Assembly (NCBI RefSeq): GCF_000724625.1
Contig: NZ_CP007139.1
Location: 434,001-498,000, forward strand
Direction: 5' to 3'
DNA: 64,000 bases
Source: Fimbriimonas ginsengisoli Gsoil 348
Lineage (GTDB): Bacteria > Armatimonadota > Fimbriimonadia > Fimbriimonadales > Fimbriimonadaceae
Below are positions 25,739 through 33,570 of this stretch, piece after piece; position 1 is the first letter of the stretch, and each line of letters opens with the position of its first letter. The notes below the pieces were generated by a model. The model saw nothing but the letters and a program-made list of their open reading frames with translations, was not told where the DNA came from and searched no databases. The position numbers and the translations under genes were made by a program.

Positions 25739-26197
25739 TTACACACGGGCAACGGGAGGTGCGCGGCCGAGATCCAACGAGAACTCGGACGAAACGGGCG
25801 GACCGGAGTCGATCCCAAAGATGCCGGGTTCGGCGAAGCTTTCCTTCACCGCGAGAATAAATCGCGATCTGGCCGGCGTTGCGACAGGCAAGTGCTCAAG
25901 GGCGACGGCCTCAACGGAAGCTCGGGCGCTGGGCGTGGAAGTCAGCTCACACTGGCAGGAGTCGACCCGGCTCGACATCGCATTGTGATGCGCCGCGGGT
26001 TTGGTCGACTTGCAGCAAGCGCCTTTGGCCTTCGCTTGCGGCTCGCAGCAGGCCATTTTGCAACTTGCCTTCGGCTTTGCAACCGGTGCCGGCATGGCAC
26101 AAGCCATCGTCCCGCTCGCTCGTATCGGCAAAGCGGCCAACACTAAGGCGAGCGAGCAGATAAACCTGACTATCAGAGCCGTCTTCCCTCGCACCAC
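25739..26197 (-). CDS. Small Cys-rich secreted protein, paralogue 2 (heads the Cys-pair / barrel operon)
   Basis: A 152-residue protein with leader VRFICSLALVLAALPIRAS and cysteines C33, C46, C50-C51, C61-C62, C81 and C83. It shares with the protein at 18708 the N-terminus (VVRxxxAL), the identical C-x12-C-x3-CC spacing, a CC pair, a CxC pair and the tail EPGIFGIDSGPP...GRAPP. Unlike paralogue 1 it lacks a long second hydrophobic stretch. The start is GTG 26197 or the adjacent GTG 26194. It is transcribed divergently from the SGNH hydrolase and 62 bp ahead of the YtkA-like gene. Inferred role: periplasmic metal sequestration or delivery. Confidence 0.75.
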   Translation of the reverse strand: MVRGKTALIVRFICSLALVLAALPIRASGTMACAMPAPVAKPKASCKMACCEPQAKAKGACCKSTKPAAHHNAMSSRVDSCQCELTSTPSARASVEAVALEHLPVATPARSRFILAVKESFAEPGIFGIDSGPPVSSEFSLDLGRAPPVARV

Positions 26198-26201
26198 GAT
26201 C

Positions 26202-26207
26202 AGTATT
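26202..26207 (-). promoter_or_regulatory. -10-like AATACT of the Cys-pair / barrel operon
   Basis: AATACT ends 4 nt before the first GTG. The surrounding ATACTGATCGTGGTGCG matches the region in front of the paralogous operon at 19178 in 14 of 17 positions, part of which is coding. Confidence 0.4.
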
Positions 26208-26332
26208 GCTTATAACGAACTTGAGCTCTGGGACGTTCCATCCATCCCGTCCTGTAGGTGGAAGGCCGCAGGCATCGGCGAGGGCGCCGACGCTACGATC
26301 GCGTTCCGCCCTGGAAAGGGTATTCCTTGGGA

Positions 26333-27022
26333 GTGAGCAATACTCGCGCGTTTCTGTTTCTGGTTGCGGGGTTGGCGGCGGTCGCGGCTGGGCAGGCTCC
26401 TCAGAGTGAAAAGCCGGCTCCTTTCGAAAACGAGATCGCGAAGTTTGAGGTCGACGATCTGAAGAACCCGCCGATGAAAGGCGGGATCGTCTTCGTCGGG
26501 AGCTCGAGTATTCGTAAGTGGACCTCCTTGCAGAAGGACTTTCCGGATTGGAACGTGATCAACCGAGGCTTCGGCGGCTCCGCGATCAGCGATTCGGTTC
26601 GGTATGCCCATCGGATCGTCACGCCTTACGAACCTCGTATGATCGTGTTCTTTGCCGGCACCAACGACCTCGCGTCGGGCAAATCTCCCGAGACGGTCTT
26701 CGCCGACTACAAAGCGTTCGTTGCCACCATCCGCACGAAGCTACCGCGTACGCCGATCGCGTACATCTCCATCTCGCCCGCCCCATCCAGGTGGGGAAAT
26801 GTCGAGAATGTGAAGAAGACGAACCGGCTGATTCAAGAATTTTCGACGAAAAAGCGACATCTGATCTTCATCGACATTTTTCCTCTCATGCTGGACAGCC
26901 AAGGCCAGCCTCGACCCGAACTCTTTGTTGAGGATCGACTGCATATGAATCCCGATGGTTATGCCATTTGGACGAAGGCGGTTACTCCAGTTATCGCGTC
27001 TACTCTCAAAGAACGGAATTGA
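26333..27022 (+). CDS. Secreted SGNH/GDSL-type hydrolase
   Basis: A 229-residue esterase/lipase-like enzyme. The GTG start (VSNTRAFLFLVAGLAAVAAGQ) gives a clean signal peptide. SGNH blocks are visible: GSSSIRKW (block I, nucleophile Ser), RGFGGS (block II Gly), AGTNDLA (block III Asn) and DRLHMNPDGY (block V Asp-x2-His). Typical reactions are deacetylation or ester hydrolysis on lipids or carbohydrates; the substrate is unknown. The weak hexamer TATTCC lies 6 nt upstream of the GTG. Confidence 0.88.
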   Translation: MSNTRAFLFLVAGLAAVAAGQAPQSEKPAPFENEIAKFEVDDLKNPPMKGGIVFVGSSSIRKWTSLQKDFPDWNVINRGFGGSAISDSVRYAHRIVTPYEPRMIVFFAGTNDLASGKSPETVFADYKAFVATIRTKLPRTPIAYISISPAPSRWGNVENVKKTNRLIQEFSTKKRHLIFIDIFPLMLDSQGQPRPELFVEDRLHMNPDGYAIWTKAVTPVIASTLKERN

Positions 27023-27044
27023 CCCTCGACGAACTCCGAGGCGA

Positions 27045-29318
27045 TCAGGTGGAAGTAACAACCCGAAGAAACGCCTCCACTACCTCGGGATCGAAGTGGG
27101 TGCCGGAGTTCTGGCGGATGTGCTCGACCACTTGGTCTCTTGGCCATGCCTTTCGATAGGGCCGATCGGAGGAGAGAGCATCCCAGACGTCGGCAACCGC
27201 GAAGATTCGAGCCGCCAAGGGAATCTGAAGACCCTTGAGGCGGCGAGGGTAGCCGGTTCCATCCCACCGTTCGTGATGGCAATACGGAATGTCCAGAGCC
27301 GCTTTCAAATAGGAGATCGGCGCCAGTAGCTCTAGGGCGTAGTCCGCGTGCATTCGCATCAATCGGCCTTCCTCCTCGTCCAGAGGTCCGGGCTTGAGGA
27401 GGATCTTGTCAGGCACTCCCACCTTTCCGATGTCGTGAAGCAACGCTCCTCGGCGGATATGCTGCAAGTCTTCGGAGGGGAGCCTGAGCTCGCGGGCAAC
27501 TCGCATCGTTAGGTCGGTCACCCGGCGACTATGTCCTTCCGTTTCCTTATCCCTCAAGTCTAAAGCGCGCGACCATCCTTCCAACGTTTCGTCATAGGCG
27601 GTGGCAAGGTCGTTTCTCGACCGCTGAAGATCTTCGAAAAGCATCGCATTGTCGATGGCGATGGCGGTTTGAGCCGCCACCGCGTCGATGAAACTGGTGA
27701 GAACCTGGTCCCTACCCTCGGGAGCTCGATGGGCGAGAGTCAGAACCCCCTTGACGACTCCCTTCGAAAGTAGGGGCTGGGCCTGAATCGTTATTCCATC
27801 GAAACCGCTCCCGTCGACTTGCTGTATGGGACCGCGAGCGGACACCGCTCTTTCGGAGATGGCCAATATTTGCCCATCTACCTGGGACCAATCGCCGCAC
27901 GCAAATCTCAATTCCCGTAGATGCGAGTCGTATAGGAAGATGCAAGCCGCATGGACCCACTCCACCGCCCTGACTTCATTAACGACAACCTGGAGGGTCA
28001 AATTGAGGTCAACGGCACCCGATATGGCCACGTCGATTCGTCGCAAGGCGGTTAGTTGAACCAAACGCAAGTTCAACTGCCTCTCCATCTCCTTTCGGGA
28101 CCGAATATCTCTGGCGATGATTGCGATGTTCGTGACGACCCCTTCGCGATTCAGCATAGAAAAGCACGAGCACTCGCATGGAATCGCCTGGCCGCTGAGC
28201 CTGCCCACAAACCGGAGTTCCCCTTTCCATTCACCGCTCTCATAGATCGCCGGCAGAACTTCTTGCTGAACTCGAGAGACGTCCTCCGGATAGAGATCCT
28301 CGAACATGTCGGATCCAAACACCGACGCCGTTTCGTCGATCTCGATAAGTCTTTTGCCGGCGGTGTTCAAGTAGGTAACGGTTCCATCCGGACGAGCGGA
28401 ACCAATGAGATCATGGCTGTGCTCCACGATGGCGGCTAGACGACGGCGGTCGTTCTCGGTGGTCACGTGCCCCGTTACGTCTAACACCGTGCCGGAAAGC
28501 GAGGTCGGTGTGCCGCTTTCGTCGTAACGATAGCTACCTCTGAGTTCGGAAATCCGCTCCTCGCCGATTACTTGCCGGTGCCGATACTGGATGCGGATTG
28601 CGGAACGATCCGCTTTCGCGCGTTCGCACGCGTCGTCGAGGAGGACCAAATCTTCGGCCAAAACCGACGAGCGCAGCCAAGCCCGGTTCGCGGAAGTCGA
28701 AACCGTCCGCTCCCCTACCTCGTCCGGTTCGGTCATTGTCAAGCGGCCGCTAAGAAGATCCAGATCAAATATCTTTTGGCCGGACGCTTTCAGTGCCGTC
28801 GCGAGCTTGGAATCAATGGCTTTCCGGTACACGATTTCGGTTTCAAGGTCGCGCACCTTTTGAGCCAGCTTGTCGGTAAGTAGCCGCCGATGCTCCAAGA
28901 CGAATTTATCGTCTGGGAGTTGAACCGGAGAACTCGGCGGCGTAGCGGTTAGGGCCTCATCGATGAGGCGTAGCAATTCTTCCGGCTTTGCGGGTCTGGT
29001 AATGACTCGGAATGCGCCGCACGCCATCGCAAATAGATGGGCGACCTCTTCTACGTAAGTTGACGTGTAAACGATGACTGGAATTTGGGCTACATCTGAG
29101 ATGCTTCTGAGTTGCCTTAGGAACTCGTAGCCGTCCACCTTCGGCATAAGGATGTCGGTAATGATGAGGTCGGGTCGCCGAGCGATTGCCAGCTCCAACC
29201 CTTCCTCCCCGTCGCAAGCTTCGATAACCGTGTGCGAGCGAGTCTTCAACAGCGTTCTTAGATAGAGGCGATTAATCTCCCTATCGTCGATAATGAGGAC
29301 CTTGCACGATCGTTGCAT
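27045..29318 (-). CDS. Response regulator with PAS, GAF and HD-GYP domains (c-di-GMP phosphodiesterase-like)
   Basis: A 757-residue cytoplasmic signalling protein. An N-terminal receiver (VLIIDDREINRLYLRTLL, phosphoacceptor D55) is followed by a PAS-like region (about 165-290), a PAS domain (EHSHDLIGSARPDGTVTYLN), a GAF domain (TALRRIDVAISGAVDL... to DNAMLFEDL) and a C-terminal HD-GYP domain. The latter has HDIGKVGVPD and HHERWDGTGYP, the residues required for c-di-GMP hydrolysis. It begins directly after the TAG of the small response regulator, in an operon with the histidine kinase at 29705. It probably converts kinase input into lower c-di-GMP. Confidence 0.92.
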   Translation of the reverse strand: MQRSCKVLIIDDREINRLYLRTLLKTRSHTVIEACDGEEGLELAIARRPDLIITDILMPKVDGYEFLRQLRSISDVAQIPVIVYTSTYVEEVAHLFAMACGAFRVITRPAKPEELLRLIDEALTATPPSSPVQLPDDKFVLEHRRLLTDKLAQKVRDLETEIVYRKAIDSKLATALKASGQKIFDLDLLSGRLTMTEPDEVGERTVSTSANRAWLRSSVLAEDLVLLDDACERAKADRSAIRIQYRHRQVIGEERISELRGSYRYDESGTPTSLSGTVLDVTGHVTTENDRRRLAAIVEHSHDLIGSARPDGTVTYLNTAGKRLIEIDETASVFGSDMFEDLYPEDVSRVQQEVLPAIYESGEWKGELRFVGRLSGQAIPCECSCFSMLNREGVVTNIAIIARDIRSRKEMERQLNLRLVQLTALRRIDVAISGAVDLNLTLQVVVNEVRAVEWVHAACIFLYDSHLRELRFACGDWSQVDGQILAISERAVSARGPIQQVDGSGFDGITIQAQPLLSKGVVKGVLTLAHRAPEGRDQVLTSFIDAVAAQTAIAIDNAMLFEDLQRSRNDLATAYDETLEGWSRALDLRDKETEGHSRRVTDLTMRVARELRLPSEDLQHIRRGALLHDIGKVGVPDKILLKPGPLDEEEGRLMRMHADYALELLAPISYLKAALDIPYCHHERWDGTGYPRRLKGLQIPLAARIFAVADVWDALSSDRPYRKAWPRDQVVEHIRQNSGTHFDPEVVEAFLRVVTST

Positions 29319-29711
29319 CTAAAGCTGCTGAGCCACTCGCTCTGGAGACAACATTGTCTCGATGTCTTGGATGAAAGTTTCCGGTTTGATCGGTTTGGCG
29401 ATGTACATATCGAAGCCCGAAGATAGGATCTGCTCCCGATCGCCCACCATTGCGTAAGCCGTGACCGCGACGATCGGAACATCCCTTAGGCGTGCGTCTT
29501 GTTTGAACTGCTTGGCCACCTCATATCCGCTTAATACCGGCATGTGGATGTCGCACAGCACCAGATCCGGAAGCTCCTCGCGAGCTAAATCGATACCTTC
29601 CTGCCCGTCGACGGCCACGCGATATCGATAACCCGCGGAGCGCAAGAGGTAGGTCATAAGCGCCAAGTTCTCCGGGTTGTCTTCGATAACTAATATGTGC
29701 GCTCTTAGCAT
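29319..29711 (-). CDS. Single-domain response regulator (CheY-like)
   Basis: A 130-residue stand-alone receiver with [15 protein letters not shown] (acidic pocket), phosphoacceptor D54 in [16 protein letters not shown] in VAVTAYAM and K in YIAKPIKPE. There is no output domain. The ATG at 29711 overlaps the last codons of the histidine kinase gene, and the TAG at 29319 is followed immediately by the HD-GYP gene. Probable role: phosphotransfer or sink between the kinase and the HD-GYP regulator. Confidence 0.9.
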   Translation of the reverse strand: MLRAHILVIEDNPENLALMTYLLRSAGYRYRVAVDGQEGIDLAREELPDLVLCDIHMPVLSGYEVAKQFKQDARLRDVPIVAVTAYAMVGDREQILSSGFDMYIAKPIKPETFIQDIETMLSPERVAQQL

Positions 29712-30865
29712 TCTGTGGGCAACCAAACGGTAAAGATGCTCCCTTGCTCCAATTCGCTCTCAACGGTGATGTTTCCACCGGCGAGGGAGGCGAGCTTTCG
29801 ACTCAAATGCAATCCTAGACCAGAGCCTTCCCTTTCCCGGACTCCCCTCCCCCTTACTTGCGAAAACGGTTCGAAAAGACGAAGCTGATTGGCCTCACTA
29901 ATGCCAATTCCAGTATCGGAAATCCGAAACCATATCTGGCCGGCGTCGCTTCCAACGGTCAGCCTTACCGAGCCGGAATCGGTAAATTTGATCGCGTTGT
30001 TGGTGAGGTTGATGAGGATCTGCTGCAACATTCGACGGTCGGTCACGATTTGATCCGGGACGTCGCCGACGGAGTGGAAAAACTCGAGGTGTTTTGCGTC
30101 AGCCATCGGGCGCAGGGTCGTGACAACCTCATCAACGACCGCTTTGATGTCGACCGGCTCGGCGTTGACTTCCACCGTTCCAGACTCGATCTTGGCTAAA
30201 TCGAGTAGATCGTTAATCAACGAAAGAAGGTGATTGGCGCTCCGCTGGACGATCTTTAGCTGAGTTTCCTGGTCTTCGGTCAGGTCGCCCGGCAGTTTCA
30301 TCAGAAGCGTGCCTGAAAAGCCGATGATCGCGTTTAGCGGAGTACGGAGCTCGTGCGACATACTTGCGAGGAACCGGTCCTTTGCCTGGATCGCCCGTTC
30401 CAGCTGCTCATTCTTCTCTTGAAGCGCGACCTCAACCCGCTTTCGATCGGTCACGTCGCGGATGGCCGCGGTGACGAGCACCCCTTCGTCCGTTTCGAGC
30501 GGGCTGAGGCTGATTTCCACCGGGAATTCAATCCCGTCGGCGCGAAGGCCCCACAGATCCAAGCCGGCCCCCATCGGTCGAACGCGCGGCACCCCGAAAT
30601 AGCTCCGCCGATGATGCGGGTGGCGAGTCCGGAACCTCTCCGGTACTAGTGACTCGATCGGCTGGCCCAAGATCTGGTCGCGGGGGTAGCCGAACATCCG
30701 CTCGGTCTGCGAATTCACAAGGACGATAACGCCGTCCGCGTTGACGATCACGATCGCGTCGGGCGCCGACTCGAGCAGACCCCGGAACTTTTTCTCGGCA
30801 TCGATGTTCCCTGGGCGGCTTCCCGCGTCGGAGGGCTCCGTTTCAAATAGATGGCCAAGTTCCAT
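29705..30865 (-). CDS. PAS-domain sensor histidine kinase
   Basis: A roughly 386-residue soluble kinase with no TM segment. A PAS domain ([21 protein letters not shown] through the PAC motif [17 protein letters not shown]) is joined by a coiled coil to HisKA ([20 protein letters not shown], phospho-His) and HATPase_c ([33 protein letters not shown]). ATG 30865 ([10 protein letters not shown]) is preferred over an in-frame TTG 30892 because the TTG has no support. It is first in a kinase / receiver / HD-GYP operon. The stimulus is unknown. Confidence 0.9.
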   Translation of the reverse strand: MELGHLFETEPSDAGSRPGNIDAEKKFRGLLESAPDAIVIVNADGVIVLVNSQTERMFGYPRDQILGQPIESLVPERFRTRHPHHRRSYFGVPRVRPMGAGLDLWGLRADGIEFPVEISLSPLETDEGVLVTAAIRDVTDRKRVEVALQEKNEQLERAIQAKDRFLASMSHELRTPLNAIIGFSGTLLMKLPGDLTEDQETQLKIVQRSANHLLSLINDLLDLAKIESGTVEVNAEPVDIKAVVDEVVTTLRPMADAKHLEFFHSVGDVPDQIVTDRRMLQQILINLTNNAIKFTDSGSVRLTVGSDAGQIWFRISDTGIGISEANQLRLFEPFSQVRGRGVREREGSGLGLHLSRKLASLAGGNITVESELEQGSIFTVWLPTEC

Positions 30866-31239
30866 GACTGTGCGAGCGGGATAGCATCGCAATTATCGGA
30901 CTTCGCAGATAAGCGCAGGTGCCCAACATCGCCTTTTGCGGACATTATGACTTGCGTCAATATGAGCATGAATTTAATCACGGCCTAGGCCTAAGACTGT
31001 TAGTGTCGGCGATTTCATCGGTTAAGTCTCTTAAGTACTCTTTATAAGCTGACAAATAAGTACTGTTCACGTTTGGCTTGTCCGTGGAGAGTCGGCTCCT
31101 ACTGATCGATCTTGCTTTAGGCGCAACGACCGAGGAAGAGGCGATGTCATGGGCTCAGAATTGCCCCCCGGAGTCGAACTCCAGGGCCATGCGGGACCTT
31201 CGCCGACGACCGTCGCCGGCCCCCGTATAGAATCGCAGT
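30866..31239. other. Intergenic region between divergent kinase and membrane-protein genes
   Basis: About 370 bp without a convincing gene. It holds the palindrome GGCCTAGGCC (30982-30991), AT-rich sequence near 31010-31065 with AGTACT twice, and TAGAAT (31228-31233), a -10-like hexamer 6 nt before GTG 31240. No RNA gene was recognised. Confidence 0.5.
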
Positions 31240-31710
31240 GTGGTAGCAAGTGCCGAGTCGTGGGAGGGTTTACGAGCTCTATGGATCGGCATCAAGCGCG
31301 TGCTGGCCATGTTTCTCATGGGCATCTTTGGAGCCGTCGTCGGCGGCTTCACTATGGCCGTCGCGACCTTTTACTGCTACGGAATCGGCATGTTTCTGGG
31401 GTTCCCGGTGGGGCTCGTGGGAGGCGTGGCGATGGGGTACCGGATGGCTCCGCGAGACACCGCGATCGTGTTCGTTGGCGCTGCCGCCGCGATTCCCCCT
31501 GTCTTGTGGATGGGAAAGGGCCAGGAATGGGATTCGTTGTCCACCACTTTCTTGGCTCTTACTTCCTATTCGATCGCCGGATTGATCTTGCTGGTGGGAG
31601 TAAAGAAGTTCTTCGACGCCCGTTCACGTTCGTGGCTTGCCAAGTTGCTCTCGATCACCTTCGCGGCGGCGACCTTCGGCTGGTTCCTCTGGCGGATCTA
31701 CCGTCAATAG
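31240..31710 (+). CDS. Hypothetical polytopic membrane protein
   Basis: A 156-residue protein with about four TM segments (VLAMFLMGIFGAVVGGFTMAV, GMFLGFPVGLVGGVAMGY, TAIVFVGAAAAIPPVLW, IAGLILLVGV) and a C-terminal helix before IYRQ. Gly-rich helices suggest a small bundle or glycine-zipper protein. No family was recognised. GTG 31240 follows TAGAAT by 6 nt. The gene lies 37 bp ahead of the dehydrogenase gene in the same direction. Confidence 0.65.
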   Translation: MVASAESWEGLRALWIGIKRVLAMFLMGIFGAVVGGFTMAVATFYCYGIGMFLGFPVGLVGGVAMGYRMAPRDTAIVFVGAAAAIPPVLWMGKGQEWDSLSTTFLALTSYSIAGLILLVGVKKFFDARSRSWLAKLLSITFAAATFGWFLWRIYRQ

Positions 31711-31747
31711 AAGTTAACGCATTAACTCAGCGGGTAACGTCTCGCCT

Positions 31748-32743
31748 ATGGCGAAGAGGCTTGTGTGTCACTCCCCGGGCGAGATCGGGTGGGCCGAGGT
31801 TGCCGACCGCGACCCGCAAGCTGGCGAGGTGCGGGTGCGGCCAAGTTACGGCGTGGAGAAACACGGCACGATGGCGGCCTTCGTCAAAGGATACGCCAAC
31901 GATCGTGGGCGATGGGACAGCGAGGCGCGGGTGCACCGAGCGGATGGGGTGTTGTGGAACTATCCGGTGCCGCTGGGCAACATGCAGTTCGGTCACACCG
32001 AAGTGGGAGAGGCGGTCGCCTGGTGGGGGCCGTTCCAGGACATCGCGGTTATCGGCGAATCTTCTTTGCGCCCGTTAGGCAACGTCGCCTGGCGGAACGC
32101 TGCGATGCAAGATCCGGGCGAATTTGCCTTGGGAGCGCTACGGGACGGGCATCTGCGGATCGGAGACTCCGTAGCCGTCTTCGGGCTCGGAGCAATCGGC
32201 TTGGCAGCCGTCCAACTTGCTCAGGCGGCCGGCGCATCCAAGATCTTCGCACTCGACCCGATACCCAGCCGCCGCGAAGTGGCCAAACGTTACGGGGCGG
32301 TTACGATCGATCCGGCAAGCGGAGACGCCGGGATGGCGTTGCGAGAGATGACCGATATGGACGGCGTCGACGTCGTCATCGACTTCTCGGGCGCGTGGCG
32401 CGCGCTGCAAGCCGGATTTCGGGGTGTTGGGTACGGCGGCATCATCGCTTACGGCGCTTTCCCGGCCCCGTTTCCCGCGGGACTCGATCTTGGCGGAGAA
32501 GCCCATATGAACCGGCCGAAGATCGTTTTCTCCCGAGCCTGCTCGGATCCGAACCCGGACCATCCTCGGTGGAGCGAAGCTCGGATCCGCGAGGAAGTTT
32601 GGGCGTTGATTCAGCGCGGCCTCCTTCGAGGCGACGGAATCGTCGACGAACCGGTACCCTTCGCCGACTTGCCCCGAATCTATCCTGAGATTGCCGCCCG
32701 TCCCGAAGCCCACCTCAAACTTTCCGTGGAATACCCCCGATGA
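31748..32743 (+). CDS. Zn-type medium-chain dehydrogenase (sugar/alcohol dehydrogenase-like)
   Basis: A 331-residue MDR-superfamily protein. The nucleotide-binding motif VAVFGLGAIGLAAVQLA (about 140-156) is clear, followed by the substrate-side LAQAAGASKIFALDP. The usual catalytic zinc-ligand pattern is not obvious; the N-terminal half has FGHTEVGEAVAWWGP in the GHE position, so activity may differ from classic alcohol dehydrogenases. TAACGT lies 7 nt before the ATG. Its stop overlaps the next start (ATGA), a TIM-barrel isomerase, which points to one sugar-catabolic pathway. Confidence 0.82.
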   Translation: MAKRLVCHSPGEIGWAEVADRDPQAGEVRVRPSYGVEKHGTMAAFVKGYANDRGRWDSEARVHRADGVLWNYPVPLGNMQFGHTEVGEAVAWWGPFQDIAVIGESSLRPLGNVAWRNAAMQDPGEFALGALRDGHLRIGDSVAVFGLGAIGLAAVQLAQAAGASKIFALDPIPSRREVAKRYGAVTIDPASGDAGMALREMTDMDGVDVVIDFSGAWRALQAGFRGVGYGGIIAYGAFPAPFPAGLDLGGEAHMNRPKIVFSRACSDPNPDHPRWSEARIREEVWALIQRGLLRGDGIVDEPVPFADLPRIYPEIAARPEAHLKLSVEYPR

Positions 32744-33504
32744 AACAATCGTTCTGCTATCCCTGCTTCCGCCAACCCGACCAGTCGCTGGCCGAGCTCT
32801 TCCGTGAAGCCGCCTCGATTGGCTACGCGGCGACGGAGCTTTGGAGTCCAGACGAGGGGCTGGAGGAGTTCGTCGACACCGCCAGGTCGGCGGGTCTGGC
32901 GGTCGCGTCCTTCACGGGACACGATTCCATCGACCACGGCCTCAACGATCCGGAGCATTGGGAGAGGATCGAGGACGAACTGGTGCGTTCGATCGACCGG
33001 GCGGCCGCGCTCAAGATTCCGGGGATCATCTGCTTTTCCGGCACGCGCCGTCCCGGTCTCTCGGATGCCTATGGGCTCGCGCTCTTCATCAAAGGGGCCC
33101 GCCGCGTCGTTCGCCACGCCGAGGAGCGAGGTGTGAACCTCAACCTCGAGGTCTTGAATTCGCGTGTCGACCATCCGCACTACATGGCGGACACGGTGGA
33201 TTGGGCGATCGCGGCCTGCGAGGCGGTGGCTTCACCCCGGATGCGACTGCTGTTCGACGTCTACCACGTTCAAATCATGGAGGGTGACCTGATCCGCGCC
33301 TTGCGCCGCGCAGCGCCGTACCTCGGCCACGTCCACACCGCCGGCAACCCCGGCCGGCACGAGATGGACGACGATCAGGAGATCAACTACCGAGCCATCG
33401 GCCGAGAGCTCGACCGGCTCGGTTACGATGGCTACGTGGGGCACGAACTGTTCGCCAAAGGCGACCGAATGGCCGCTTTGCGATCGTCGTTCGAAGCCAT
33501 GTAG
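32740..33504 (+). CDS. Sugar phosphate isomerase/epimerase-family TIM-barrel protein
   Basis: A 254-residue xylose-isomerase-like TIM-barrel (hydroxypyruvate isomerase / inosose dehydratase group). Likely metal-site segments: NLNLEVLNSRVDHPHYM, RLLFDVYHVQIMEGD, LGHVHTAGNPGRHEMDDDQEINY and YVGHELFAKGD, giving the Glu-Asp-His-Glu set of the family. It overlaps the dehydrogenase stop by 4 bp. Its TAG lies inside the left arm of a large palindromic element. The substrate is not determined. Confidence 0.85.
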   Translation: MKQSFCYPCFRQPDQSLAELFREAASIGYAATELWSPDEGLEEFVDTARSAGLAVASFTGHDSIDHGLNDPEHWERIEDELVRSIDRAAALKIPGIICFSGTRRPGLSDAYGLALFIKGARRVVRHAEERGVNLNLEVLNSRVDHPHYMADTVDWAIAACEAVASPRMRLLFDVYHVQIMEGDLIRALRRAAPYLGHVHTAGNPGRHEMDDDQEINYRAIGRELDRLGYDGYVGHELFAKGDRMAALRSSFEAM

Positions 33505-33561
33505 CATCGGCTCCCAGCGATGAACGGAGTGGTCCGTTCATCGGCTGGGAGCCGATGCTAC
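33501..33561. repeat. GTAGCATCGGC-type palindromic element (long hairpin, bidirectional terminator)
   Basis: A 61-bp inverted repeat: the left arm 33501-33528 and right arm 33533-33561 pair over 28 bp with a single bulged base and a GTGG loop. The ends are GTAGCATCGG and CCGATGCTAC. The left end contains the TAG stop of the isomerase gene; the convergent adhesin gene ends 10 bp beyond the right end. Related elements lie at 39903 and 58382. Confidence 0.85.
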
Positions 33562-33570
33562 TTTGGGTCG

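Noticed and set aside
31160-31240. A tRNA/tmRNA T-arm-like motif (GGAGTTCGACTCC) on the minus strand
   Set aside because: The T-stem does not pair correctly beyond 4 bp, there is no acceptor stem or CCA, and no tmRNA 5' end lies at the expected distance.
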